Positions 1 through 8,498 are shown, counted from the first letter of the stretch. The stretch: DNA of 64,000 bases from Actinomycetaceae bacterium (GCA_030527545.1 JAUNAP010000002.1:186001-250000); one strand, 5' to 3'. Notes: a model not told the origin generated them from the sequence alone. Program-made: numbers and translations.

Positions 1-825
1 TGCCCACACGGCGGAAATCCATCCGACCTGGGTGCCCGTGTTGAGGGCGTTGTTCCATTCGGGGGTGTACATCGGCTTGTTGTCGATGACGCCCTCCTCG
101 ACGAGGTCGCCCCAGAAGCGGGCGACGAGGCGCGAAGGCTCGGAGTCGATGCGGACACTCCAGCGATCCTCGGCCGTGTCCCACCATGAAGCTCCGGCCT
201 GCTGAGTGAGGCCGACGAAAAGGCCGGCGTCGTTGGCGGAGAAGGTACCGAGGTAGACGTTGGGATCGGCCTCGTGGACCGCGCGGGCCGCGGCGGCGTA
301 GTCATCCCAGGTACGCGGGGGAGTCAGCCCAAGCTCGGCGAAGACGTCCTTGCGATAGAAGAACATGAGCGGAGCGGCGTCTTGGGGGATCGCGTAGACG
401 GCGTCGGTATCGAGCGTGACCTGACGCCAGGTGCCCTCAGCGAACTCGCTGTTCAGGCGCGTGCCACCGAAGCGCGCAAGGTCGGCGATGGCGTTGTTCG
501 TCGCGAGCGTGGGGATCTTTTGGTACTCGGCCTGAATGAGGTCCGGAGCTCCCGAGCCCGCGCGGATCGCCGTCAGGTATTTCGTGACCGTTGCGTCGCC
601 GCCGTCCTGCTTGGACACGGTCACGTGGATGTTCGGGTGGGTCGCGTTCCAGGCCTCGGCGAGGCGTTCCATATTGGGTGCCCACGTCCAATACGTGAGT
701 TCGACGTGCTCGTTGGGGTCGACGGTGGTGGCCTGTTCGCTGACGTCTGCGTGGCAGGCTGCCGTGAGCGCGAGCGCGAGGCTTGCCGCAACGGCGGCGA
801 GTGTCCGCGCGAAGCGAGATGACAT
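1..825 (-). CDS. Sugar ABC transporter substrate-binding lipoprotein (5' part, runs off the window)
   Basis: The 275 visible codons run open to the first base of the window, so the C-terminal part is missing. The start ATG at 825 follows an AGGAGG ribosome site. The N-terminus is a lipoprotein signal with lipobox LTAAC (Cys24), followed by a family 1 extracellular solute-binding fold: YWTWAP, then a segment ending GAPDLIQAEY, and a conserved FFYRKDVFAELGL block. Proteins of this family bind oligosaccharides outside the membrane and hand them to ABC permeases, which should lie beyond the left edge. Two LacI-type operators and a -35/-10 promoter lie immediately upstream. The operator core equals the CebR/CelR consensus known from other actinomycetes, so a beta-glucoside such as cellobiose is an inferred ligand only. 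Confidence 0.88.
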   Translation of the reverse strand, partial: MSSRFARTLAAVAASLALALTAACHADVSEQATTVDPNEHVELTYWTWAPNMERLAEAWNATHPNIHVTVSKQDGGDATVTKYLTAIRAGSGAPDLIQAEYQKIPTLATNNAIADLARFGGTRLNSEFAEGTWRQVTLDTDAVYAIPQDAAPLMFFYRKDVFAELGLTPPRTWDDYAAAARAVHEADPNVYLGTFSANDAGLFVGLTQQAGASWWDTAEDRWSVRIDSEPSRLVARFWGDLVEEGVIDNKPMYTPEWNNALNTGTQVGWISAVWA

Positions 826-862
826 GGTGCCTCCTCATTGAGTGCGTGGAATGCCCCACCAG

Positions 863-880
863 TTTGGGAGCGCTCCCAAA
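863..880. promoter_or_regulatory. LacI-family operator 1 (18-bp perfect palindrome)
   Basis: TTTGGGAGCGCTCCCAAA is a perfect palindrome containing TGGGAGCGCTCCCA, the published CebR/CelR core. It abuts the -10 and would cover the start point of the transporter promoter reading leftward. Confidence 0.85.
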
Positions 881-908
881 TGTAGCGTGGGAGCGCTCCC
901 AAAGTCAA
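879..908 (-). promoter_or_regulatory. Promoter of the sugar-binding lipoprotein gene
   Basis: On the minus strand TTGACT (903-908) is followed after 18 nt by TACATT (879-884). Both operators overlap this promoter. Confidence 0.65.
888..901. promoter_or_regulatory. LacI-family operator 2
   Basis: Second copy of the 14-bp core TGGGAGCGCTCCCA. Its centre is 23 bp from that of operator 1 and it lies inside the -35/-10 spacer of the leftward promoter. A bound repressor would block polymerase directly. Confidence 0.85.
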
Positions 909-926
909 GTGGTCGGCCATTTTCGC

Positions 927-932
927 TAGTGT
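927..932 (+). promoter_or_regulatory. -10 element TAGTGT, leaderless start
   Basis: TAGTGT ends 6 nt before the ATG at 939, so transcription should begin at or next to the start codon. Confidence 0.5.
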
Positions 933-938
933 TAGGGC

Positions 939-1868
939 ATGGCCGCGACCACGAGAGCGCGCGGGGGAGCCAGCGGGCGTTCCCCGGCTCCCACACGCCC
1001 CCACCCGCGGCGTGAGCCCGCTTCCGTCTATCGCCGCCGCAGGGCCGGGTGCGGGATCGTCGTCCTCGCGCTCATGCTCGTCATCGGCACGCTCCTTGCG
1101 CGCGCGTGCGGGGCGGGAACGACCACGGAGGAAACACCGAGCGTCGCGCCCGAGCCGACGACCCCGCCTCTGAGCGCCGAGGGCTTCGACCCTGCGATGA
1201 TCATCAGCGACGCCGATTTCACGGACGCGGCCACCATGGACGCCCCCGCGATCGACCGTTTCCTCGCCACCTGGGGCAAAGGGTGCCGCACGGGCGCCGA
1301 CGGCACCCCGTGTCTGGCCGCCTACCGGCTCGACATCGACGACCGGCCCGCCTCTGCTTCCTGCCCGAGCCCCCGCAAGGGCGGGAAGAACCTCACCGTC
1401 GGCGAGGTCATCGCACGCACCGCGCGGGCGTGCCGCATCAACCCCCAGGTCATCCTCGTCACCTTGCAAAAGGAACAGGGGCTCATCACCGCCTCCGGTT
1501 CCTCCTTGACCCGCACCCGCTACGAGACGGCGATGGGGTACGGGTGCCCCGACGGCGGAGAATGCGATCCCCAATTCAAGGGATTCGACACCCAGGTGTA
1601 TCAGGCTGCCGCTCAGTGGCGAAAGTACATGCTCGAGCCCGCCTCGTTCGCTATCCGCGCCGGCGTGCCCACGCGCATCCTCCACGCTCCCGACCCCGCC
1701 TGCGGCGCGCAGACGATCACGGTGAAGAACAAGGCGACGGCTGCGCTGTACAACTACACGCCCTACACGCCCACCGAAGATGCCCTGGCCGGTTCGACGG
1801 AGGGCTGCTCGGCCGCAGGCATCGGCAATTTGCGGTTCTACGAATACTGGCGCGCCTGGTTCGACTAG
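939..1868 (+). CDS. Membrane-anchored lysozyme/transglycosylase-like protein ('hemagglutinin' type)
   Basis: 309 aa. A basic Arg-rich N-terminus (residues 1-36) is followed by one hydrophobic segment (about 37-57), a Thr/Pro/Glu-rich linker and an extracellular domain (about 85-309). The domain resembles one found in actinobacterial secreted proteins often annotated hemagglutinin. It carries LQKEQGLIT with Glu179 where soluble lytic transglycosylases have their catalytic Glu, then AMGYGCPD, an FKGFDTQVYQAA block and a NYTPYTP motif. Several Cys could form disulfides. A role in peptidoglycan cleavage is an inference from this lysozyme-like layout. The ATG at 939 is chosen because a TAGTGT hexamer precedes it by 6 nt. 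The gene diverges from the sugar-transporter gene and could share its LacI-type control. Confidence 0.75.
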   Translation: MAATTRARGGASGRSPAPTRPHPRREPASVYRRRRAGCGIVVLALMLVIGTLLARACGAGTTTEETPSVAPEPTTPPLSAEGFDPAMIISDADFTDAATMDAPAIDRFLATWGKGCRTGADGTPCLAAYRLDIDDRPASASCPSPRKGGKNLTVGEVIARTARACRINPQVILVTLQKEQGLITASGSSLTRTRYETAMGYGCPDGGECDPQFKGFDTQVYQAAAQWRKYMLEPASFAIRAGVPTRILHAPDPACGAQTITVKNKATAALYNYTPYTPTEDALAGSTEGCSAAGIGNLRFYEYWRAWFD

Positions 1869-1920
1869 CCGCGTCGCGATCAATGACCGACCAAGACACC
1901 CCGACCGTGAGAGCACAACG

Positions 1921-2772
1921 ATGAGAGCGCCTTATTTTCGTCTTGAGATAGTTGCGGGTCCCGGTTATGACGTCGGGGGGATTAACGCTGCCTCGGTGAT
2001 AGTCGATGCTGTCGGGCCGCACGATACCTGGCAGCTGGCCTGCGGGACGGAATTATCTTGTCTGCGGCATGGCATTCGTGAACTGGCTAAGTGGCCCGAG
2101 CTTGCCGCTGCTCATGGCACATGCACGGTCGAGCGTGAACTCGATTACTTCACCCCGATAGAAGGGCGTTTTGAGCTCGCCCTCATGGCGACCCCCGCCG
2201 GCCCGGCTATCGAGGTACGCGAAACATCGGGTTATGACGGTGCGCACCCGAGCACACGTGTCGCGGCGAAACCGGCCGATCTCGCCGCCTTCGTCGATGG
2301 ACTCTTCGCTAGCCTCGAAGGCCAAAGCTTTGGGGCGGCCCTCGGCCTCTTCCCCACTGACGTGGCGCGAGGGTCAACGACGCGCCCGCTGGTCCATATC
2401 GGGTGCTGGCATCTGCGCCGTTGGGAGCAGTCGCCCTCATCAGGAATGCCGGTGGCTCTTGATATCGAAGACTTTTCCTGGGCTGCCGACGTCCTCCTCG
2501 TCATCGCCGACGAGCTCACCCAGATGACGGGCAAACTAGCGGCATCCAGGCAGAGGATCTGCGAGAGGTCGGGGCTTATCCTCAAGGCCATGCTGAGCGA
2601 GAACGGCGACGATGATCGGCAATGGTCGTGTCAACTCACAGTCGGGACGCCCACAGCCGGCCCCGCCTGGACAATACGTATGTCTGCCCAGCACTGCCGC
2701 GATTCCGCCGCGAGCGTCACCGACGAGGGCATCACCCTTTACGGTTACGTCTCCGAGCGGCTGCCCCTCTAG
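1921..2772 (+). CDS. Hypothetical two-domain cytosolic protein
   Basis: 283 aa from the ATG at 1921; starting further upstream would overlap the preceding gene. There is no signal peptide or membrane segment. I do not recognise the family with certainty. The C-terminal half (about 180-283) has the rhythm of small actinobacterial hypothetical proteins: acidic start, WAADVLLVIADELTQM helix, then alternating beta strands. The N-terminal half has a similar order of strand, helix, strands, so an ancient internal duplication is possible. Codon choice looks more relaxed than in its neighbours, with more A/T in third positions, which hints at transfer. It sits between a secreted lysozyme-like protein and hrpA and faces hrpA tail to tail. 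An immunity-like role is only speculation. Confidence 0.65.
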   Translation: MRAPYFRLEIVAGPGYDVGGINAASVIVDAVGPHDTWQLACGTELSCLRHGIRELAKWPELAAAHGTCTVERELDYFTPIEGRFELALMATPAGPAIEVRETSGYDGAHPSTRVAAKPADLAAFVDGLFASLEGQSFGAALGLFPTDVARGSTTRPLVHIGCWHLRRWEQSPSSGMPVALDIEDFSWAADVLLVIADELTQMTGKLAASRQRICERSGLILKAMLSENGDDDRQWSCQLTVGTPTAGPAWTIRMSAQHCRDSAASVTDEGITLYGYVSERLPL

Positions 2773-2819
2773 CCGAGCCGCTGTCGACCTGCTCGGTACC
2801 GCCACGCGGTGTTCGCCGG

Positions 2820-5800
2820 CTAGAGGCGTGCAGCGAGCGCGTGGAGACGCTTGACGCTGATCTTGCCGCGCGTGCCCAGCTGCTGGGCGAATAGCGACAC
2901 CCGCAGCTCCTCGAAGCCGGCGACAAGATCCCACGCGGCGCGGGCGCCTCGACGGGACCACGGGGTGCGGCGAGCACGCGCGAGGGCATCCTCAACGAGG
3001 TCGCCGGCCTCGCGCACCTGCCAAGAAAGACCCTTATCGCGTCCGGCGTCCTCGCGTGCCCGCTCGAGCCGGATTCTCGCCGCCTTCACGTAGCGCGCTA
3101 CGTCGTCGAGCCTGCCCGTCCATGCCGAGACGAAACCCGGCCGCACGAGATCGCCCACGTGCGCCCGTTCCGCCGTCACCACGTCCAACAGCGACAGCGA
3201 CGCCGTCTCCTCCACGAGCGCTAGGAAACGCCGATACTCGGCGAGTACGCCCGCGGCCGCGTGCGCCTGCCGATAGACCTCGTCTTCGAAGCGATCTCGC
3301 AGGTCAGCCGCGATCTGTTCAGCGGCCTTGGCGTCGCGGATCCCAGCCAGATCGGTCTGAGAACTCGCCGACCACTCGTGCGTCAGACGGTCCGCTGCCG
3401 CACCCGTGAGGTCGTCGATGAGCGCCTCGGTCGAGGGGTACGGGCTCGCGGCGAGCGTCGCCGCCTCCAAGCCGCGCCATCTCGACGACACGCGCCCGTA
3501 AGGTAGCGCGAGGGCCCCCGCCGTGAGCGCGACGATGCCCTCGGCATGATCGCGTGCGGCCAACACCGCGCGGTCGCGGGCGAGAAGATCGACACTCCAC
3601 GGGCTCGACCACCCCCGCCACGTGTCGGCCTCGCTGCGAGACGGATCGGGCGGGCCGGGGTGGACTAGCGCGGGGTAGACGGTCGCCTCGGAGCCAGCCT
3701 GGGTGGCTACGCGCACGCTGTCGGGGATGGGCGTCGCGGGTGCCGATTCGAGTCCGGTTGCCTCGCTGAAGGTCTGGTGCCCGCGGCGAGAACGCGTGCG
3801 GGAGGCCGCCGAGATCGCCTCGCGGACCGCGGCCTGGGCGCGGGTGCGGCAGGCGCGGGCGAGCGCGTGCGGATCGGTTCCCTGGGCGACCTCGCGCCCG
3901 CTCGAATCGACCGCGACGATCGTCATCCTCAAGTGTGCGGGGCGGGCCTTCCAGGTCTGCTCCCAGGCGTCGTCATCGATCTCGACACCCCTTAGCGCAT
4001 CAAGAGCGAGTGTGACCATCGTGCGCACCGGCGTCTCAGGCGCCGTGTATCGCCTGTCCCACGCCACGGAAATCGACGGGGCGTCCTCGGTAGGCGCACT
4101 CGATTCGACGTCGCCGGGTGCCTCGATCCCCGCCCACGACGCCAGCCTGGCCATCGACTGCGCGAGTGCCTCGGTCTTCTTTTCCGCGGCACTCGGGCCC
4201 CGCTTCTTCGCCACACGTGTCGGATCGTCGAAGGCACGGCGAATCCACGCGCACGCCTCCTCGCCGACCTCGGGTGCGGGCACGAGCTGCCGCCGCACAC
4301 GCTTCGGCAGGTTCTTGACGAGCGACGTCATGAGCTCGGGCCACATCCCGGGTACTAGCCAGTTGAGAGCCTCCTCGTCGAGCCCCGCCAGGGCGGCCAC
4401 GGGCACGCGCATGCTCACCCCATCGCGTTCCGACGAAGGATCGAACTCGTAACTGAGCGCAAACGATGCGCCCGGGCCACGCCAGCGGTCAGGGAAACCC
4501 CACGCCTCCCTCTGGGAGGCCGAACGCGCCAGGTCCGCGGGGCTCACGCCGTCGCCGAGCGCCGCCGCTACCGAGCCATCGGGAGCCTCGCCAGACGAAT
4601 AAGTCGCCGGGGCCTCACCGCCGGCATCAGGGCGGGGCAGGAGCAGCTGCGGCGGATAATCCAGCAGCCTGGGATCCTGTCGCCCAGCGCGCTTCCACCA
4701 GCGATTGAAATGCCCCTCCGACACGACCTCGGGGCCGATCTTGTCAGCGAAAAAGGCGGCCAGAGCATCCGGGCCGGCGACGATACCGCCGCGACGCGTC
4801 CTCCGCTCAATCTCGCGAGCATCGGCGAGCGCCTTCTCGTTACGCGACACGAAACCATAACGCCCGCGCCATTTGCCCTCCACGAGGGCATGACGAATAA
4901 ACATGTCGCGGGCGATCTCGCGGGCGGTGGGAGCAGCCTGAGGCTCGCCCGCGAGCGCGCTCTTGAGCTGCTCGGCGGCGCTACCACCCACCGGCGCCTC
5001 CTTCGGCAACCGCCGATCCCCGAGGCGACCAAGCAGTACAGGACGATCCGCGAGAATCGTCAACCCGTAGAGGCTCGCGCGCTCGCGGATCATGGCGGCC
5101 CCGTTCTTCGACGACCAAAAGATCCCTGAATACGAACGCTTGAGCAAGGGACCCGCCGCCTCCTCGACCCAAGCAGGATCGATCGCGGCGAGAGTGCGCG
5201 CGAAAAGCCGCGAGGTCTCGACGAGCTCGGCGCACATCACCCAGTCGTAATGCCGCTTGGCCAGGCCGGAACCGGGCCAGATCGTAAAATGCGCGCCGCG
5301 GGCACCCTCGTAGTCCTTCGCCGACGCGTCGTAACGGCCAAGATTCGACAAGAACCCCACGAGGAGGCTGCGATGGATAGCGTCGACATCGGCGGCACGC
5401 GAATACTCGAGGCAGGCAGCCGCGACCGCCGCCGAGCCCGGATGCGCCGGATCGCGGTGAGACTCGATATCACTCACAGAAGGACGGCGGATCGGAGCGA
5501 CCTTGATGCCGACGTCTGCGGCCATGCGACGCAGCTGTCCAACCATGTCCTGCCACTCCCGCGAGCGCAGATAGTGCAGATACTCGCGTTGGCACAGGCG
5601 GCGCAGCGCCGACGACGACAGGTCGCGCTGCTGCGTGCGCAAGTAGCGCCACAGGGTGAGGTAGCTGAGGAAGTCCGACCGCTCGTGGATGAAACGTGCG
5701 TGGGCGGCGTCCGCGGCGCCTTGCGACTCGGCGGGGCGAAGCCGCACGTCCTGCATGGACAGGGCAGCGACGATGACGAGGACCTCCGAGGCGCACCCGC

Positions 5801-7268
5801 GCCGGTCGGCCTCGACAAGGACACGGGCGAGCCTGGGATCGACCGGCAGCTTCGCGATCGTCCGCCCGATCTTCGTCAAGGCGAGTGAACGCGGGTCCTT
5901 GAGCGCACCCAGCTCGACGAGCAGGTTGATGCCGTCACGGATCTGGCGCGGGTCGGGGGCGTCGACAAAGGGAAAGCCCTCGATCGGGGTGAGACCGAGG
6001 GAAGCCATCGACAAGATCACAGAGGCCAGCGAGGTGCGCAGGATCTCCGGTTCGGTGAAGGCAGGGCGCGCCTCGAAATCCTCCTCGCTATACAGACGGA
6101 TCGCAACACCCGCGGCCAGGCGGCCACAGCGGCCCGAACGCTGGTTCGCCGAAGCCTGAGAGATCTTCTCGATCGGCAGGCGCTGGACTTTCGTGCGATT
6201 GGAATAGCGCGACAGGCGGGCCAGCCCCGGGTCGACGACGTAGCGGATCCCCGGCACGGTCAGTGACGTTTCGGCGACGTTCGTTGCAAGGACAATCCGG
6301 CGGGTGGCGTGCGGCGCGAAAACACGGTGTTGCTCGGCGGGGGAGAGCCTGGCATACAGCGGCACAACCTCGATGGCGTCCGCGCGCCGGCCTTTGCCTT
6401 CGCCCTCCCCGGCACTGAGATAGCGTGCCCCCAGGTGGTCGTGGAGCGCCTGGTCGGTGTCACGGATGTCGCGCTCGCCGGGCAAAAAGACGAGGATGTC
6501 GCCCTCGCCCTCCTCACACAGCTCGTCGACGGCGTCGCACACCCCCGTCGCGACGTCGACGTCGTTGCCCTCCTCATCGGCGAGGGGCCGATAGCGGATC
6601 TCCACGGGATAGGTGCGGCCCGACACGTCGATGACGGGCACCTGTGAGCCGACAACGGACGCAAAGTGGTCGGCGAAACGCGCCGAGTCGATCGTCGCCG
6701 AGGTGATGATGAGCTTGAGGTCCGGTCGCTTCGGCAACAGTTGGGCGAGATAGCCCAGGAGAAAGTCAATGTTGAGGGAACGTTCGTGGGCTTCGTCGAC
6801 GATGATCGTGTCGTAGCGGGTCAGGAGGGGGTCGCTGGCGATCTCGGCAAGGATGATGCCGTCGGTCATGAGCTTAATGAGACTGCGCGAGCTCACATCG
6901 TCTGTGAAACGCACCTGATAGCCGACGAGGTCGCCTACGCGACCGCCCAGCTCGCTGGCGATTCGCTCGGCCACCGAGCGTGCGGCAATGCGTCGCGGTT
7001 GCGTGTGACCGATGAGGCCGGTGATCCCGCGCCCCAGCTCGAGACACATCTTTGGCAGCTGCGTCGTCTTGCCCGAACCCGTCGCGCCGGAGACGATGAC
7101 GACCTGGTGGTCGCGGATAGCGGACATGATGTCATCGCGCCGCGCGCTCACCGGCAGGGCGTCCGGGTAAGAGATAGAGGGCACCGAAGCGGCACGCTCG
7201 GCGATCTGGGCGGGCGTGAACGCTCGGCGCCTGGGGTGCGGTTGGCGATGCTTGCGGGGTCGACTCAT
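2820..7268 (-). CDS. hrpA: ATP-dependent RNA helicase HrpA
   Basis: 1,482 aa from the ATG at 7268; a longer in-frame start at 7349 is possible, but TACAAT lies 8 nt before 7268. DEAH-box helicase motifs are in order: GATGSGKT (61-68), HTQPRR, DEAH (158-161), SATID, and QRSGRCGR (motif VI). The oligonucleotide-binding fold and the long C-terminal DUF3418-type region typical of full-length HrpA follow. HrpA-type enzymes unwind RNA using NTP and in E. coli act on mRNA processing and stalled ribosomes. Length and motif set match the actinobacterial family. The single-gene unit converges on the hypothetical gene to its left. A second DEAH helicase, hrpB, lies about 5 kb away. Confidence 0.96.
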   Translation of the reverse strand: MSRPRKHRQPHPRRRAFTPAQIAERAASVPSISYPDALPVSARRDDIMSAIRDHQVVIVSGATGSGKTTQLPKMCLELGRGITGLIGHTQPRRIAARSVAERIASELGGRVGDLVGYQVRFTDDVSSRSLIKLMTDGIILAEIASDPLLTRYDTIIVDEAHERSLNIDFLLGYLAQLLPKRPDLKLIITSATIDSARFADHFASVVGSQVPVIDVSGRTYPVEIRYRPLADEEGNDVDVATGVCDAVDELCEEGEGDILVFLPGERDIRDTDQALHDHLGARYLSAGEGEGKGRRADAIEVVPLYARLSPAEQHRVFAPHATRRIVLATNVAETSLTVPGIRYVVDPGLARLSRYSNRTKVQRLPIEKISQASANQRSGRCGRLAAGVAIRLYSEEDFEARPAFTEPEILRTSLASVILSMASLGLTPIEGFPFVDAPDPRQIRDGINLLVELGALKDPRSLALTKIGRTIAKLPVDPRLARVLVEADRRGCASEVLVIVAALSMQDVRLRPAESQGAADAAHARFIHERSDFLSYLTLWRYLRTQQRDLSSSALRRLCQREYLHYLRSREWQDMVGQLRRMAADVGIKVAPIRRPSVSDIESHRDPAHPGSAAVAAACLEYSRAADVDAIHRSLLVGFLSNLGRYDASAKDYEGARGAHFTIWPGSGLAKRHYDWVMCAELVETSRLFARTLAAIDPAWVEEAAGPLLKRSYSGIFWSSKNGAAMIRERASLYGLTILADRPVLLGRLGDRRLPKEAPVGGSAAEQLKSALAGEPQAAPTAREIARDMFIRHALVEGKWRGRYGFVSRNEKALADAREIERRTRRGGIVAGPDALAAFFADKIGPEVVSEGHFNRWWKRAGRQDPRLLDYPPQLLLPRPDAGGEAPATYSSGEAPDGSVAAALGDGVSPADLARSASQREAWGFPDRWRGPGASFALSYEFDPSSERDGVSMRVPVAALAGLDEEALNWLVPGMWPELMTSLVKNLPKRVRRQLVPAPEVGEEACAWIRRAFDDPTRVAKKRGPSAAEKKTEALAQSMARLASWAGIEAPGDVESSAPTEDAPSISVAWDRRYTAPETPVRTMVTLALDALRGVEIDDDAWEQTWKARPAHLRMTIVAVDSSGREVAQGTDPHALARACRTRAQAAVREAISAASRTRSRRGHQTFSEATGLESAPATPIPDSVRVATQAGSEATVYPALVHPGPPDPSRSEADTWRGWSSPWSVDLLARDRAVLAARDHAEGIVALTAGALALPYGRVSSRWRGLEAATLAASPYPSTEALIDDLTGAAADRLTHEWSASSQTDLAGIRDAKAAEQIAADLRDRFEDEVYRQAHAAAGVLAEYRRFLALVEETASLSLLDVVTAERAHVGDLVRPGFVSAWTGRLDDVARYVKAARIRLERAREDAGRDKGLSWQVREAGDLVEDALARARRTPWSRRGARAAWDLVAGFEELRVSLFAQQLGTRGKISVKRLHALAARL

Positions 7269-7276
7269 CACGGCCC

Positions 7277-7282
7277 ATTGTA
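7277..7282 (-). promoter_or_regulatory. -10 element TACAAT before hrpA
   Basis: TACAAT on the minus strand ends 8 nt before the hrpA ATG at 7268, implying an mRNA with almost no leader. Confidence 0.45.
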
Positions 7283-7485
7283 GGAAAGAGCCCACGATCG
7301 GGCTGTGAACGGCTTCCCACAGCGGGTTCGCCGGTGTGGGAAGAGGCACACCCCATCGTGTTCTCGAGTCTTTCCAAATGGTCGGAAAATTCGTCGGAGG
7401 AGTTGGCGTAAATGGGAAGAGGGTGCGGAAAGCTCTTTATGTTGGAGTCCTTACTAACCGAGTAAGTGGCAGCCACCTGGGCAAA

Positions 7486-7562
7486 TGTCCTTCGGAGGAC
7501 ACTTGAAAACGGATGAGCCTTTCGTTAAAAAGGAGGTGTCGCCTGACCGACCTCTCGGTCAG
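7486..7562 (+). promoter_or_regulatory. Structured leader of the micropeptide unit: two hairpins and an orphan Shine-Dalgarno
   Basis: The non-coding stretch 7269-7588 (320 b) holds the hrpA promoter side at its left and this leader at its right. A 6-bp hairpin (7486-7491 with 7496-7501, loop TCGG) and an 8-bp hairpin (7543-7550 with 7555-7562, loop CCTC) flank AAAAAGGAGGTG (7527-7538), a near-perfect anti-SD match with no usable start codon at normal spacing. A 6-bp inverted repeat, CTTACT/AGTAAG, lies at 7450-7466. The hairpin ends 26 nt before the first peptide ATG. This suggests translational control or a ribosome standby site. Confidence 0.45.
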
Positions 7563-7588
7563 ATTGGCCCAATCGAAAGGACGAAACG

Positions 7589-7723
7589 ATGATGGTCACC
7601 GAAGCCCCGCTCGATCCGCTCCACGATCCGCACCCGGTCCTGCACTGGTTCCAGGAGGTCGGTCCTTCGCTTCTCGAGGCGATCAAGGCCATGCTCGGCT
7701 TCGCCACCGGCATTATCGGCTAG
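7589..7723 (+). CDS. Signal-less amphipathic micropeptide 1 (44 aa)
   Basis: ATG at 7589 (or the in-frame ATG at 7592) follows GAAAGGACG, a good ribosome site; the TAG stop is at 7721-7723. The peptide has a Pro/His/Asp-rich start (residues 1-18) and a hydrophobic, probably helical tail with few charges, reading FQEVGPSLLEAIKAML at 21-36 and ending GIIG. There is no signal peptide, Cys or Gly-Gly leader. Size and pattern recall phenol-soluble modulins or the leaderless porin subunits PorA/PorH of corynebacteria, but I see no real homology to either. Its stop lies 8 nt before the next gene, whose ribosome site overlaps the spacing, so the genes are one operon. A second peptide of similar design closes the operon. 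Function unknown. Confidence 0.6.
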   Translation: MMVTEAPLDPLHDPHPVLHWFQEVGPSLLEAIKAMLGFATGIIG

Positions 7724-7731
7724 GAGGAGTC

Positions 7732-8349
7732 ATGAAGAAGAAGGCGTTCCTCGCTGCCGGCCTCACCGGCATCATCGCCCTCGCCGGGTTCGGTCAGCTG
7801 GCGTCCACGAACGACGCTGAGGCCAGCCTGCGTGAAGACCTCGATCCCACGTTCGTTTTTGAATCGCCCGTCAATCCGGAGACCGCACAGGGCCAGTTCG
7901 ACTCCCTCGTTGTCACCGACCTCGCCGACGGCGATCACACGATTCCCGTCCTCAAGCGCGCTAACCAGGGTAAGGGCCCCTACTACGCGAGGGTTCAGGC
8001 CGAGGCTTCCGGCTACACCCCGGGCGAGAAGTACACCGTCCGCATCACCGCCCGCCGCGCCGGGTCGGGTGAAAACTTCGGTGTTTACACGTGGCAGCGC
8101 TACACGGCCACCGAGGACGGCAAGCTCCACATCGACCTCAATCTCTACATGCCGGCCACGCGCGCTCGCGTCGGTGAGCAGATCGTCGCGGCCCCGGCCG
8201 TCTACAAGGCCGCCGACGTCCGCCAGGACGGGCGTCCGCAGAAGGTCGACCAAAACTGCGTCCTTAAGTGTGAGCGTGTCGCTCCCGTTACGCGCTTCGA
8301 GGACTACAACAACCCGGACGCGATGATCACGTTCGGTCCCGCCGAATAG
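7732..8349 (+). CDS. Secreted single-domain protein, possibly Ig-like (VaFE-like)
   Basis: 205 aa. The ATG at 7732 follows AGGAGGAGT and begins a classical signal peptide: MKKK, a hydrophobic core, and probable cleavage after the AEA near residue 33. The mature part is about 170 aa. The segment around GYTPGEKYTVRITA, followed by GKLHIDLNLYMPA and a VVAAPAVYKA-like strand, has the order seen in VaFE-type Ig-like repeats of Gram-positive surface proteins (an exposed Tyr/Pro/Gly loop, then paired strands). That assignment is by pattern only. Two Cys close together (NCVLKC) could form a disulfide. There is no sorting signal, so it is probably released or held by partners. It is sandwiched between two micropeptides in one operon and may act with them. 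Confidence 0.75.
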   Translation: MKKKAFLAAGLTGIIALAGFGQLASTNDAEASLREDLDPTFVFESPVNPETAQGQFDSLVVTDLADGDHTIPVLKRANQGKGPYYARVQAEASGYTPGEKYTVRITARRAGSGENFGVYTWQRYTATEDGKLHIDLNLYMPATRARVGEQIVAAPAVYKAADVRQDGRPQKVDQNCVLKCERVAPVTRFEDYNNPDAMITFGPAE

Positions 8350-8375
8350 GAATCATAGGAATCAAAGGAGACACC

Positions 8376-8498
8376 ATGCCCGACGGACAGAGCCCCTTCC
8401 CCGGTTACTTCGATCAGGATGCGCTGAAGTTCGCTGTTGAGATCGTCAAGAAGGTCCTCAGCAACATCGGTTGGCTGTGGGGACACATCACCGGCTAG
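8376..8498 (+). CDS. Signal-less amphipathic micropeptide 2 (40 aa)
   Basis: ATG at 8376 follows AAAGGAGACACC, a strong ribosome site; stop TAG at 8496-8498. After a short Pro/Gly-rich head the sequence ALKFAVEIVKKVL (residues 16-28) would form an amphipathic helix with Lys and Glu on one face. It ends in an aromatic WLWGHITG tail. Like micropeptide 1 it lacks a signal peptide and cysteines, and its last residues (HITG) echo the GIIG end of that peptide. It lies 26 nt after the secreted-protein gene, with no terminator between, and is followed by two hairpins. Toxin, porin-like or signalling roles are possible; none is shown. Confidence 0.6.
   Translation: MPDGQSPFPGYFDQDALKFAVEIVKKVLSNIGWLWGHITG

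Noticed and set aside
7536..7592. An 18-codon leader peptide beginning at GTG 7536 and ending in ATGA with micropeptide 1
   Set aside because: The GTG overlaps the Shine-Dalgarno itself, leaving no spacing for initiation.
7513..7731. An N-terminally extended start (7513) for the secreted protein
   Set aside because: The extension would bury a clear signal peptide and overlap micropeptide 1; the ATG at 7732 has its own strong ribosome site.
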